Shown piece by piece: positions 29,568-38,730 of a stretch of DNA of 64,000 bases. The DNA comes from Vibrio sinaloensis (GTDB taxonomy: Bacteria > Pseudomonadota > Gammaproteobacteria > Enterobacterales > Vibrionaceae), in assembly GCF_000808535.1 (NCBI RefSeq), contig NZ_JWLV01000001.1:310001-374000 (forward strand), written 5' to 3'. Below the pieces are notes generated by a model. That model searched no databases and was not told the origin of the DNA. It saw only the letters and a list, made by a program, of their open reading frames with translations. Both the position numbers and the translations under genes were made by a program. How positions within the stretch are numbered: the stretch's first letter is position 1; each line of letters opens with the position of its first letter.

Positions 29568-30053
29568 ATGGATACCGTAACTCAACTAGAACGACGCGCT
29601 GAGCGTAAGAATAAGATTCGCTTAACTCACCAACTTCCGGTGATTGCACTGACTTTAAACATTCCCGCAAACCTAACCAATCAAGCTTGGGTACCTATGT
29701 TGTTTAAATCAGCCTTAAATAGCTTTCTCGCCAAAATGGAAGAAATGGATGTCAAGGTCATTGAGCAGCAATTCGCAACAACACCGACTTACGAAGCCCT
29801 TTTTGCCGTCGATATTCGTTCAAGCACTTTGCTGAAAAAAGCGGTCATTGAGATCGAACATAACCACCCTTACGGCGCGCTTTTTAACTTCGATGTCATG
29901 TGTCGTCAAGGCAAAACCATTTCACGACGCTCATCTTACATGCGCCCAAGGCCATGCCTAATTTGTGATGATATTGCGCAGCGATGTGCCGCACTAAAGC
30001 GCCATTCACCACAGCAAATTGAGCAAGCAATCTTATCGATCATAAACAAGTAA
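29568..30053 (+). CDS. Second CitX-like protein (paralogue), divergent from oadGAB
   Basis: 161 residues from the ATG at 29568, which has GAGGA 7 bases upstream. A GTG at 29529 would add 13 residues. The protein has the CitX layout: an RRAERKNKIR stretch, an FNFDVM segment equal to the GRLFDIDVI block, SRRSSY, then RPCLICDDIAQRC and RHSPQQIEQAI. It is clearly related to the citX at 20043 but strongly diverged and slightly shorter. It may be a redundant holo-synthase or have another role. It is the only plus-strand gene in the citrate island and shares the regulatory region of oadG. It ends at a strong terminator facing citC. Confidence 0.82.
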   Translation: MDTVTQLERRAERKNKIRLTHQLPVIALTLNIPANLTNQAWVPMLFKSALNSFLAKMEEMDVKVIEQQFATTPTYEALFAVDIRSSTLLKKAVIEIEHNHPYGALFNFDVMCRQGKTISRRSSYMRPRPCLICDDIAQRCAALKRHSPQQIEQAILSIINK

Positions 30054-30066
30054 TAATCACCAAAAC

Positions 30067-30094
30067 AAAAGCGCTGGAGTTCCAGCGCTTTTTT
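30067..30094. terminator. Bidirectional terminator between citX-like gene and citC
   Basis: AAAAGCGCTGG and CCAGCGCTTTTTT with a 4-base loop, T-rich on both strands. Confidence 0.9.
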
Positions 30095-30097
30095 GGT

Positions 30098-31189
30098 TTA
30101 TTGGCTCACTTCTGATGACTGCTGAGCTTGCTTCACTATCTTCATCGCTTTTCTTTTCACTTGATAGGGGGAGGTTTCCAAGTCAAACAGCTGCTTGAGA
30201 TGTAGGTAGGTCGTTCTTGGTACTAGCTTCTCAATCATCTCCCATTGATTATCAAAGAGTAAATTTCTCACTAGTGACGCGGACACAGGAAGGTTTTCGC
30301 ATTCGACGCGTGGGATCTCACTTAACGTAATGGGCGCATCTTGCAAGATTGGCGTGGATAACCATTGCTGCATTTGCTGATTATAAAATCGTGTGACGGC
30401 ACAAATCGGCTCAGTTCCCACGAAGCGATGCGTAATGCCTAACGCAGGGGCGATGTGACTACGAAAGATCTGCAGGTCCATCGCGGTATGACAGTAGTTA
30501 ATGACCCCTTCGTCTTTTAAGAAGTAACTTGGAAACGTCGCGCGAGAGATGATGTAATCTGACCCTTCATGCACGATGACATTGGGAAGGTCTCTCAGAC
30601 CCGCTTTGATCATCAACAACCTATCTTGGTAGGTAAAAAAAGATCGATCCTCTTTTACCACAAACAGGTGCACCCAATCGCATTGTGACGCTGCGTGCTC
30701 TACCAAGTAACGATGGCCATTCGTGAACGGGTTTGCGTTCATGACAATGCTGCCTATCGTCTCCCCTTCTCGCTTGTACGCGCGTAACTCATCACAATAA
30801 TCGGTCAGACGATGTCGGCTATTCTCCAGCAATATCACGCGATTTTTGACAGAAGCCAACTTGTAAAAACCAGCTTGCTTAAATAAGCGATAGTTGTCAG
30901 GTTTGGTATAAATAAACAGGTTATAGCGCCCCATGTCGTAGGCCATTGTCACTAACTCACTCAAAAGTGACGTAGACAAACCTTGACCCTGAACACTTTC
31001 ATCGACCGCTATTGATTTAAGCGTGTTGCCAGCCAAACCGCCTGTTGCAATGATGGTATGGTTCGAATACGCGACGACAAAAAACTCTACGTCCTGATCG
31101 ACTCCGAGCCCCATTTTAGTCAGAAATTCCCTCACTGCTCCCATTTTTCGTGAGTTTTGCCTTTGGATTTGTTCGAAGCGGTATGACAT
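30098..31189 (-). CDS. citC: [Citrate (pro-3S)-lyase] ligase
   Basis: 363 residues from the ATG at 31189, with AAGAG 8 bases upstream. A GTG at 31195 would add two residues. The N-terminal part resembles a GNAT-like domain (VQGQGLSTSLLSELV). The nucleotidyltransferase half contains NANPFTNGHRYLVEHAA, the HxxH-type ATP-binding motif of the family. CitC acetylates the thiol of the CitD prosthetic group using ATP and acetate, which activates citrate lyase. It is separated from tctA by a terminator and has its own copy of the 24-bp element, so it is probably an independent transcription unit. Confidence 0.94.
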   Translation of the reverse strand: MSYRFEQIQRQNSRKMGAVREFLTKMGLGVDQDVEFFVVAYSNHTIIATGGLAGNTLKSIAVDESVQGQGLSTSLLSELVTMAYDMGRYNLFIYTKPDNYRLFKQAGFYKLASVKNRVILLENSRHRLTDYCDELRAYKREGETIGSIVMNANPFTNGHRYLVEHAASQCDWVHLFVVKEDRSFFTYQDRLLMIKAGLRDLPNVIVHEGSDYIISRATFPSYFLKDEGVINYCHTAMDLQIFRSHIAPALGITHRFVGTEPICAVTRFYNQQMQQWLSTPILQDAPITLSEIPRVECENLPVSASLVRNLLFDNQWEMIEKLVPRTTYLHLKQLFDLETSPYQVKRKAMKIVKQAQQSSEVSQ

Positions 31190-31290
31190 GAGCACGGCTC
31201 TTTTGGTTAAGTTTGCCCTTTAATTATCAATCTCCCCTGCACGACAAAGGATGAATCGCGTCATAGCTAGAGACAGGGAAAACTTATTAA

Positions 31291-31314
31291 ATGGCGTTAA
31301 TTGTTTTTATTCAG
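31291..31314 (-). promoter_or_regulatory. Candidate CitB-type operator, copy 2 (upstream of citC)
   Basis: ATGGCGTTAAT then TGTTTTTATTCAG on the plus strand. It matches copy 3 at 20 of 24 positions and copy 1 at 19 of 24. It is about 100 bp before the citC start, between the tctA terminator and citC. Confidence 0.6.
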
Positions 31315-31342
31315 ATACAGGGCGTTGACCCAAGTAAAAAGA

Positions 31343-31372
31343 AAAGCCAATTAATCGAAATCAATTGGCTTT
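31343..31372 (-). terminator. Terminator after tctA
   Basis: AAAGCCAATT and AATTGGCTTT with a 10-base loop. On the minus strand a T-rich run follows. It separates tctCBA from citC. Confidence 0.8.
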
Positions 31373-31395
31373 GTATATTACGGCTTAGTTAGCCA

Positions 31396-32901
31396 TTAAG
31401 CGGGTTGCTGAACTTGTTTACGCTTTTTCATCATACCGATAATTGGTAGCGCGATAGACAGAACAGTAATACCAATCAATACTTGTGACACTGTCGAACT
31501 TGCGAAGATAGACAGGTCTTGGTTAGAGATTCTGAACGCCTGACGGAATGACTGCTCCATGGTTCCCCCCACGATAACTGCTAGGATCATCGGAGCGGTC
31601 GGAATGTTCGCACGCTTCATCACAACCCCTGCTACACCTAAGATAACAAGAATGTAGAACTCAATCACTGAGTTACTGATTGCGTAACAGCCGATAAACG
31701 CTAGACCAAGTACAATTGGGTAAAGCACTTTAGGTGGAATGGCTAATACGCGAACCAAGACACCCGCTAGAGGAATGTTGACAACCGCTAGGATAATGTT
31801 TGCAACGAACATACTGGCGATTAGACCCCAAGCTACGTCAGCGTGTTGAACGAACAGGAGCGGACCAGGCTGAATACCCAACATCAGCAGTGCGCCCATC
31901 ATTACCGCCGTTGTACCTGAGCCTGGTACACCTAGCGATAGCATTGGAATCATCGCACCGATTGATGCTGCGTTGTTCGCTGATTCTGGAGCCGCTAGAC
32001 CTTCGATTGCGCCATCACCAAACTCTTCACTGTGCTTAGAAAGTTGCTTCTCGTTGTTGTAACACATGAGAGAGGCCATAGTACCACCAGCACCGGGTAG
32101 AGAGCCGATGATGAAACCTACTGGCGCACTACGTAGGATTGCCCACTTAGAGCGTTTCCAGTCATCGCCTTCAATCCAAATACGTTTAAATTTAGTTTGC
32201 GCTTTCTTCGTTCCCTTACTCAAAGAGCTAAAGCTCTTGAATACTTCACCCATCGCGTAGATACCGATGATGACCACAAGGAAATCAATACCTGTTTGTA
32301 GGTGCAAGTTACCAAAGGTAAAACGTTCTGTACCGGTTTGAGCGTCAATACCTACCGTTGCGATAGCAAGACCGATCACCATAGAAAGGAAGCCTTTGAG
32401 CATATTCCCTTTCGACATGGATGCCGTCATTGAAAGTGCCGCCACCATAAGTAGGAAATATTCCGCAGGGCCAAATTTCAAGGCAAACCCAGCAACTGGC
32501 TCAGCGAGTAATGTCATTAATACCGCTGCAATCATACCGCCAATTAGAGAAGCAATCGCCGAAATAGCCAGCGCCGATTCCGCACGTCCCTTCATCGCCA
32601 TTGGATAACCATCGAACGTCGCCGCTAAGGCTGCCCCGTCCCCAGGCGTGTTGATCAAGATAGAACTACGTGAACCACCAAACATCGCGCCGATATAGAC
32701 GCCCGTCATGGTGATCAACGCAGCGGTTGGGCCCATTGCAAATGTCATTGGGAGCAATACCGCGACCCCAGTTGCAGGCCCTAAGCCCGGCAGCATACCT
32801 ACGATGGTACCTAACACACCGCCGACGGTGACAAGAAGTAGGTGATAAGGCTGAAAAGCAACACCAAACCCGTTAAATAAGTTAACAAAAATATCAGACA
32901 T
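31396..32901 (-). CDS. tctA: Tripartite tricarboxylate transporter, large membrane subunit
   Basis: 501 residues with about ten or more membrane segments. Early family motifs include GMLPGLGPATGVAVLLP and LINTPGDGAALAATFDGYP, and SLPGAGGTMAS lies mid-protein. TctA is the main channel-forming subunit of the TTT family, which imports citrate or similar tricarboxylates using an ion gradient together with a periplasmic binding protein. It follows tctB with a 9-bp gap. Its place in the citrate island suggests that citrate is the substrate. Confidence 0.94.
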   Translation of the reverse strand: MSDIFVNLFNGFGVAFQPYHLLLVTVGGVLGTIVGMLPGLGPATGVAVLLPMTFAMGPTAALITMTGVYIGAMFGGSRSSILINTPGDGAALAATFDGYPMAMKGRAESALAISAIASLIGGMIAAVLMTLLAEPVAGFALKFGPAEYFLLMVAALSMTASMSKGNMLKGFLSMVIGLAIATVGIDAQTGTERFTFGNLHLQTGIDFLVVIIGIYAMGEVFKSFSSLSKGTKKAQTKFKRIWIEGDDWKRSKWAILRSAPVGFIIGSLPGAGGTMASLMCYNNEKQLSKHSEEFGDGAIEGLAAPESANNAASIGAMIPMLSLGVPGSGTTAVMMGALLMLGIQPGPLLFVQHADVAWGLIASMFVANIILAVVNIPLAGVLVRVLAIPPKVLYPIVLGLAFIGCYAISNSVIEFYILVILGVAGVVMKRANIPTAPMILAVIVGGTMEQSFRQAFRISNQDLSIFASSTVSQVLIGITVLSIALPIIGMMKKRKQVQQPA

Positions 32902-32910
32902 ACAAGCGCC

Positions 32911-33405
32911 TTAACCCATAAAAGGTAGTGGTGGAAGACTAATGGCCAGCAGAGTGTTAAAGATAAAGAACACACTAACCGAGAATGCAACAGCGACCAT
33001 TGCACTCTTCTTCCATGCCTTAATGCCACTGGTAATCGTAAGCATCGCGAATAGGAAGAAGAAAGTGCTAATAACGTAGCCAAGCGTGTCGAACAACAAT
33101 GCGTAACCGATTGAAACAATACAGGTGTACAAGATACGTTTGCGGTCAAACTTCTTGGTTTCATCTTCATTGATGAGGTCAACGTATGCTTGAATCGACG
33201 CTTTGATGTTGCTTTTTGCCAGTAAGATACCGCCAACAATAATGGCGAGTACGGCGACTCCCATTGGGAAATAGATGGGATCTAATGGATTTCCAAATGC
33301 TGCCCTAGGCATTGCATAAGTCATACCACCATAAATAAGACCAAAAGCGATGCTGAATATGCCGGTAAATGCATCCCAGTTTGGACTAACTTTTTTATTT
33401 TCCAT
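32911..33405 (-). CDS. tctB: Tripartite tricarboxylate transporter, small membrane subunit
   Basis: 164 residues, four predicted membrane helices, the usual form of the poorly conserved TctB subunit. There is a charged loop (about 65-90: DLINEDETKKFDRKRI) between helices two and three. The family function is to assist TctA in the membrane. It lies between tctC (85-bp gap) and tctA. Confidence 0.9.
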   Translation of the reverse strand: MENKKVSPNWDAFTGIFSIAFGLIYGGMTYAMPRAAFGNPLDPIYFPMGVAVLAIIVGGILLAKSNIKASIQAYVDLINEDETKKFDRKRILYTCIVSIGYALLFDTLGYVISTFFFLFAMLTITSGIKAWKKSAMVAVAFSVSVFFIFNTLLAISLPPLPFMG

Positions 33406-33490
33406 TTTGAATCCTTTTCGAACCGAGAGAGAAACTTGGTCATAGAAGGTTAGAGCGCTTTGATACGCCCTAACCCACTAACAGGGAACG

Positions 33491-34480
33491 TTAGCGTTTA
33501 AAGATTTCTGCCAGAATCTCTTTGTACTGCTCATTGGTTTGAGCTAAGAACTTCGTGAAATCCTCACCGTTTTGGTATGCCGCATCCCAGCCGTTACGCT
33601 TACGAGCTTCTGCCCACTCTGGTGTTTCAACCATGTTTTTAAGTGTGGTGTTCCAATAAGTGACCGCGTACTCAGGCATGTCTTTTGGTGCAAACAGACC
33701 GCGCCAGTTTTCAAACGTTGCGTCGATGCCCTGTTCTTTAACCGTAGGGATTTTCGCCACTTCGCCTTCACCCACTCGCTTAGATGCGGTTTGCGCTAGC
33801 GCACGAAGATTGCCACTTTCAACTAACTGCGCCACATCGCCAAGACCGGTCGAAATGAGGTCAACGTGTCCACCCAGTACTTGAGCCACAGCACCGCCGT
33901 CTTGAAACGAGATGTAGTCGATCTGGTTTAGGTTTGGCACGCCCGCAGCTTTGGCGATCAATAGGAACTGGATGTGGTCCATACTACCTGCCGCCGAAGT
34001 ACCGCCGACTTTTACCGATTTTGGATCTTTCTTAAGCGCTTCCATAACCTCATTGATAGAGGTGTATTTTGAGTCTTTAGAGACAACGAATGCGCCATAG
34101 TCGGTAATTAGACGAGCCAGAGGAGTGGTATCTTCGTAGCTGTATTTGCTTGAACCAGTTAGGTGCGTCAACAAAATTGGTGGAGAGTAAACGGAGATTA
34201 GCTTGTCACTACCCTTCTGTGTTTGCATGTACGCTAAGTTTACCGCGCCACCACCACCAGGGCGGTTGGTGATTGGCATATTAGCTTCTACAAGCCCAGT
34301 ATCTTTCAACGTTTTAGCAACGGTACGGATGGTTAAATCCCAGCCACCGCCAGCACCAGAAGGAGCGACAAAAGAAAGTGTCTTAGGTGGGTAATCCTCT
34401 CCAGCGATACTCGTTAATGGAAGAGCAGCAATCGAGGTCATTGCCGCTCCAATCATCAAGCTCTTAAGTTTCATGTTCAT
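33491..34480 (-). CDS. tctC: Tripartite tricarboxylate transporter, periplasmic substrate-binding protein
   Basis: 329 residues with a cleavable signal peptide (cleavage probably after SIAG or nearby, about residue 27). The mature start DYPPKTLSFVAPSGAGGGWD, NRPGGGGAVNLAYM and the FQDGGAVAQVLGGHVD block are typical of the Bug/TctC family of extracytoplasmic binding proteins. It is the first gene of tctCBA and would be the most strongly expressed. A 24-bp element shared with citC and oadG lies 150 bp upstream. An ATG at codon 3 is an equally good start. Confidence 0.93.
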   Translation of the reverse strand: MNMKLKSLMIGAAMTSIAALPLTSIAGEDYPPKTLSFVAPSGAGGGWDLTIRTVAKTLKDTGLVEANMPITNRPGGGGAVNLAYMQTQKGSDKLISVYSPPILLTHLTGSSKYSYEDTTPLARLITDYGAFVVSKDSKYTSINEVMEALKKDPKSVKVGGTSAAGSMDHIQFLLIAKAAGVPNLNQIDYISFQDGGAVAQVLGGHVDLISTGLGDVAQLVESGNLRALAQTASKRVGEGEVAKIPTVKEQGIDATFENWRGLFAPKDMPEYAVTYWNTTLKNMVETPEWAEARKRNGWDAAYQNGEDFTKFLAQTNEQYKEILAEIFKR

Positions 34481-34809
34481 TCGATATACCTATTATGGTT
34501 ATGTTGTTTTGATTTCAACCAGCGACAAAGGGGTACAGCTCCCGCGCCAATTGATGAAGTTATTATTGAATGAACAATGAAAAGGTTATGTGATACGTCA
34601 CCTTATAAATTAGTTGTTTAATGTAGGTTATGGCGTTAATGGACTTTACTCAGAAGATAAGATTAAGCCATTGTATTTATTAAATAATTGCTAAAAGAAA
34701 CACACACCACAGCCCGTTTTAAAGTGGTGAGAGTTAATGTTAAAAGTCGCCGAATGGCTATGAGAAGAGGCAGATACGTAAAGCAAATACGCTCTGTAAT
34801 GGGCTTGTA
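34481..34809. promoter_or_regulatory. tctCBA promoter region with third copy of the 24-bp element
   Basis: 329 bp. The element ATGGCGTTAAT then GGACTTTACTCAG is at 34630-34653 (plus-strand reading), 150 bp before tctC. Nearby GTGA-TACG-TCAC (34587-34605 area) is a short imperfect palindrome. Nothing else was recognised. Confidence 0.55.
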
Positions 34810-35490
34810 TTAGGAACCAGAAATGCGCGCTTCGCTCTCGCCGTTATCGCCAAAATCCAAGCTCGACACATAGACTCGGAAATAAAATACCGACATCAAA
34901 ACCACCACAATGGAAGAGACTAGCTCAGCAATCAGCCCTGAAATAAGAAGGTGATTAAACCCCGCCCCATCTGGCGCAGATAACAGCAAATCCATCACCA
35001 AACCACCGCCGCCAATCGCCAGTGCACCAAGCATCAATGTCGAGGTGTAAGATTGTGTTTGCCCCCAACTGCTGCTCATCGCTTCAAAAGGCGTTCGCTT
35101 ATTGAGTACAGATTCAAACTCCGCAAACCCATAGCGAGCGGATAAATAAATCCCAGGAATAATGAGCACCATCAAGCCGACTAAAACAGCAAGACCATAC
35201 ATCAAATGCACACAAAACAAACGCAACCATTCATAAAGAGAAACAGACAACTCTGGTTTGCTGCCCGTCACAACGGATGCCATGTACTTGATCAATCGAC
35301 AAACATAAAATGCTTGCCCAAGTGCATAGACCGCCAAATAGAGAGAAAACAACAAAACATTATCTTGTTCGGTGGTGTTCAAGTACGCGCCAAACGCCGA
35401 CATGGCAAGGAAGAACGGCCCCACAATAGTGAAAATAGGACCACGATGTGAGCGAAGAAAGTTGGCGCTATCAATGAGTAATTTAATCAT
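34810..35490 (-). CDS. Hypothetical membrane protein (YciC-like)
   Basis: 226 residues with about five or six predicted membrane helices, including VGLMVLIIPGIYLSARYGFA, a pattern seen in YciC/UPF0259-like and glycerophosphodiesterase membrane-domain proteins. The C-terminus is hydrophilic (FGDNGESEARISGS). Function is unknown. It lies 76 bp downstream of the DUF2955 gene on the same strand and could be co-transcribed with the export pair, but nothing in the sequence proves this. Confidence 0.7.
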   Translation of the reverse strand: MIKLLIDSANFLRSHRGPIFTIVGPFFLAMSAFGAYLNTTEQDNVLLFSLYLAVYALGQAFYVCRLIKYMASVVTGSKPELSVSLYEWLRLFCVHLMYGLAVLVGLMVLIIPGIYLSARYGFAEFESVLNKRTPFEAMSSSWGQTQSYTSTLMLGALAIGGGGLVMDLLLSAPDGAGFNHLLISGLIAELVSSIVVVLMSVFYFRVYVSSLDFGDNGESEARISGS

Positions 35491-35566
35491 CCTGACATTG
35501 GCGAGTTCAATTTATGGTTGACCAATCATATCAGAAAGATAGCGCAGATGTGATCACGGAAAGTGA

Positions 35567-36571
35567 CTACGTGTTGTTCGCGCTGGTCGGCTTCACTCTC
35601 GTCAGGTTGAGAATCACCGTCGCAATTACAATCGCGATAGCAATGGAGACAAAACGCATAAACTCTGCGTTGAGCGGTTCACTTCCTTGGTAATTGAGTA
35701 ATTGATTGAGCAAAACGATAAAATTGGTAAAAAGGAGTTGGTAAACGCTTAAGCGGCATTGACGACGAATAGCAAAACTCGCAAGCTGAAGCCCCATAAA
35801 GCAACTCACACCAAAAACTGCCCAAGTCGGCATCATCAATATCGAGTGAGCAATCATAATCGGTAATGTAGCGAGAATACCGACCAAGGTCGCCACCAAA
35901 CGATTATTACGAAAAATTCTCTGGTCCCTCGATATTGGAATTTTAATCATGCTTCCAAGGGTGATGGCAATTAACAATGTTTGAGAGCTGCCCGTGCCTA
36001 CCAAAAGGTACATCGCGATCAATACTGTAGTCGCTTTAAACAAGATCAACCCGATATGGGTCTGTGCTCCATCCATGTCCTGCTCGTCTGGTAGCACCTC
36101 CTTTTCATCACCAGGAAACAGAATGAAACTCGCATAAGTGACAGCGATGGCAATCAGGAAAGTTTCCAATATGAGCCAAGGTAAGTAGGTGACGGCGATA
36201 TGAAACTGTAGGTTGACGGTAAACGTGATGACAATAAACAAAAGCAGAAACGTCGCCAGCATATCCTTGGGATCATTATGGCTGCGATAGAAGCTCCAAA
36301 ACAGCGCCAACCAACAGAACAGACCAAAGCCAGTAGGAGAGTCCACCAGCACTTGCCCAACAAGAAGAACGCCTAAACTCGTTACAGCGATTAACACAAA
36401 CAATTTAGCCATCATACTCACTGGCGGTCTCATCGGCATGATGGTCAAAAATATCACCACAAACAACGGGGCAAGAACTGGTAGAACAGCCCCTTGTGCA
36501 ATCTGATAAAAGAGCAACAGAGTCGGTGCAATGACTAACCGAATGATCGGGTTCGCGGTACTATGAAACAT
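35567..36571 (-). CDS. DUF2955 membrane protein, partner of HlyD-type adaptor
   Basis: 334 residues with around ten hydrophobic segments in two clusters, resembling DUF2955/FUSC-type inner-membrane proteins (start region PIIRLVIAPTLLLFYQIAQG). Its start overlaps the upstream HlyD-family gene by 11 bp. By analogy with AaeA/AaeB and similar pairs, the two form an export system for aromatic acids or other small molecules. Substrate is unknown and no regulator gene adjoins. Confidence 0.8.
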   Translation of the reverse strand: MFHSTANPIIRLVIAPTLLLFYQIAQGAVLPVLAPLFVVIFLTIMPMRPPVSMMAKLFVLIAVTSLGVLLVGQVLVDSPTGFGLFCWLALFWSFYRSHNDPKDMLATFLLLFIVITFTVNLQFHIAVTYLPWLILETFLIAIAVTYASFILFPGDEKEVLPDEQDMDGAQTHIGLILFKATTVLIAMYLLVGTGSSQTLLIAITLGSMIKIPISRDQRIFRNNRLVATLVGILATLPIMIAHSILMMPTWAVFGVSCFMGLQLASFAIRRQCRLSVYQLLFTNFIVLLNQLLNYQGSEPLNAEFMRFVSIAIAIVIATVILNLTRVKPTSANNT

Positions 36572-37625
36572 AAGTCCAGATACTCACGACTCTCATCCAG
36601 ATACCCGCTAGAAACTCTCCGAAGCCACTTTGCTCGGTATAAAATGCCACGGTAGCTTGAGAACCGTAACGAATGTTGCTGAGTTCCGAAAGATTATCGA
36701 ACTCTATGTTGACAGGATAACGCTGAGGCGTTGTATTGCCTTGACTAGCATTCAGAAAGCCCGTTTCCGGATCGATGCTATTGCTTCCACCCGTGCCCCA
36801 TCCGATGCTCTCGACTTTACCAGACAGCACTCGACCAGGAAGCGCGTCCAGAACAATTTTTACGCGTTGACCCGGCTTGATGTACTCCATCGAATTTTCA
36901 CGCACAAGAGCAGACAACCAGACATTCCTCGGGTCGATAAACGTCAGCACGGGCGCACCAGAAGAAACATGCTGACCCGTGGTCAATTGCATGTTAGTCA
37001 CAACACCTCTTGATGGCGCGACAACTTCCGTCTTCCTTAGGTCCAGTTCAGCTTTCTCTAAACTCGCCATTGCTGCCAAAATTTGTGGATTATTTTCACC
37101 TGTAGGACCGAGGTTTTGTTTCGCTTGAACTAACGAGGCTTGCGCCGCATCCAACGACGCTTGGGCGCGCTCTTTTGCTTCATTAGCGTTATCAAGATCA
37201 GACTGACTTAATACACCTCGAGCAGCAAGCTGCTTGGTTCGATTTGCTTGCTCTCTGGCATTATCTCTTGCAGCCAACGCATCGACGACTTTAGCCTGCG
37301 CAACCTCTACAGCAGCGGTGCTTGCGCCAATATTTTGCCCTGCTATTGCTAAGTTTGCTTGCGCCGATGCCAATGCAATCTCATAGTTTCGCGGGTCGAT
37401 GCGAAACAACAATTCGCCTTGCTCGACCACTTGGTTGTCGTTCACATCAACAGAAACGATGTTGCCCGACACTTCTGGTGCGATTCGTACCAAATAGGTA
37501 TGCACCTTAGAGTCTGTGGTAATCGGAGTAACACGATCCGACCATAGGCTGTATAACCAAACCGTAAGAACGGTACAAATGATATAGAGACTTAATTTAC
37601 GTGAGGATTTTTCTGCAGAAGACAT
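36561..37625 (-). CDS. HlyD-family secretion/efflux adaptor protein
   Basis: 354 residues from the ATG at 37625 (MSSAEKSSRKLS), which places one N-terminal membrane helix at about 12-28. The frame is open to 37694. The lipoyl half-motif RIAPEVSGNIVSVDVNDNQV is followed by a long Ala/Gln-rich coiled coil (about 85-175), then APSRGVVTNMQL and a beta-barrel domain. This is the EmrA/AaeA layout. It is translationally coupled to the DUF2955 gene. Confidence 0.88.
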   Translation of the reverse strand: MSSAEKSSRKLSLYIICTVLTVWLYSLWSDRVTPITTDSKVHTYLVRIAPEVSGNIVSVDVNDNQVVEQGELLFRIDPRNYEIALASAQANLAIAGQNIGASTAAVEVAQAKVVDALAARDNAREQANRTKQLAARGVLSQSDLDNANEAKERAQASLDAAQASLVQAKQNLGPTGENNPQILAAMASLEKAELDLRKTEVVAPSRGVVTNMQLTTGQHVSSGAPVLTFIDPRNVWLSALVRENSMEYIKPGQRVKIVLDALPGRVLSGKVESIGWGTGGSNSIDPETGFLNASQGNTTPQRYPVNIEFDNLSELSNIRYGSQATVAFYTEQSGFGEFLAGIWMRVVSIWTYVS

Positions 37626-37822
37626 GGCAAACTCATCAAATTTAACTTGCCAATACTGTACTCTCAGAACAAATTTGTTGCCATTAAAAGGCATACTTTT
37701 AGCCTAAATAACTCGAAGTTGCCGTATTTTTTAATAAGAAGCCAAGTACATTTAGGGCGCGATTCAGTCAATCTACAACGAGCTGTTAGTGTGATATTGA
37801 AAGCGATAAAGATTGGAAATTT

Positions 37823-37897
<75 letters not shown>

Positions 37898-37920
37898 ATA
37901 GAAATGATGTTGCGATGTCT

Positions 37921-37995
<75 letters not shown>

Positions 37996-38154
37996 ATCAT
38001 CGTGAAGACAGTTTCAATATGCCACAGATAACTGAAAAGAAAAGTCTTTTTTGACGTATTTGGTTTGACTGGTGATTTGATCACCACTTCGGTCTATATT
38101 TGACGTCACTCTGCTGATTTTGTTTTCACTGACAAGATCTCAGCCAATTGAGTG

Positions 38155-38182
38155 AGGCACCTTCCACTAGGCGGAAGGTGCC
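38155..38182 (-). terminator. Hairpin after the DUF3332 gene
   Basis: GGCACCTTCC and GGAAGGTGCC form a perfect 10-bp stem with an 8-base loop just past the stop. The T-tract on the minus strand is weak (TCACTC), so termination strength is uncertain. Confidence 0.6.
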
Positions 38183-38190
38183 AGCGTGAA

Positions 38191-38730
38191 TTAGATGTTC
38201 GCTGCTGCGATGTACTGATTCAATTCTTCGTTCGATACTGTCGTCACATGTTGATCATTTAGGTAAAACGCAACGCTGTCACTTGCCTTTTCACCGCGAA
38301 GGACTTGAGTCGTACCATCGATGTATGAGATGTCCATCTGCATGGTATTTTCATCGATTTGATGCATAGTCGCTTTTTCGATGTTGCCATTGTTCGCCAG
38401 CGGTACTGTGGTTAGTGAGCTGTCGAGTTGATCATTGACCTTGATGTAGTTTTTTGTCGGCATATCCACTACCGCAGGAGACTTACCGGTAATTGGGTTT
38501 TTGCCCGTCCAGAACTCAACTGCGTTAAAAATAAATAAGTCTGCTGCACCAGCGATACCGTAAACCGGTGAAAGAAGTAGGAACATGCCTTCACGACCAT
38601 AACGGTTATCAACCACTTCTAGGTTGAATTTAGAGACCATACCCGTGATGCCCATTTGACCCATACAACCCGTTAGTGAGGTTAATCCAAGGCCCGCAAC
38701 AACCGCCATTTTAATAGCATTCGATTTCAT
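38191..38730 (-). CDS. DUF3332 lipoprotein
   Basis: 179 residues with a lipoprotein signal (SLTGC, Cys22). The mature part contains KFNLEVVDNRYGREGMFLLL and a short hydrophobic stretch VYGIAGAADLFIFNAVEFW, as in the DUF3332 family common in Vibrio. Function is unknown, and the location is likely the cell envelope. Single-gene unit followed by a hairpin. Confidence 0.8.
   Translation of the reverse strand: MKSNAIKMAVVAGLGLTSLTGCMGQMGITGMVSKFNLEVVDNRYGREGMFLLLSPVYGIAGAADLFIFNAVEFWTGKNPITGKSPAVVDMPTKNYIKVNDQLDSSLTTVPLANNGNIEKATMHQIDENTMQMDISYIDGTTQVLRGEKASDSVAFYLNDQHVTTVSNEELNQYIAAANI

Noticed and set aside
34585..34606. TGTGA-TACG-TCAC, resembling a CRP site before tctC
   Set aside because: Spacer between the half-sites is 4 bp, not the 6 bp required, and the right half is incomplete.
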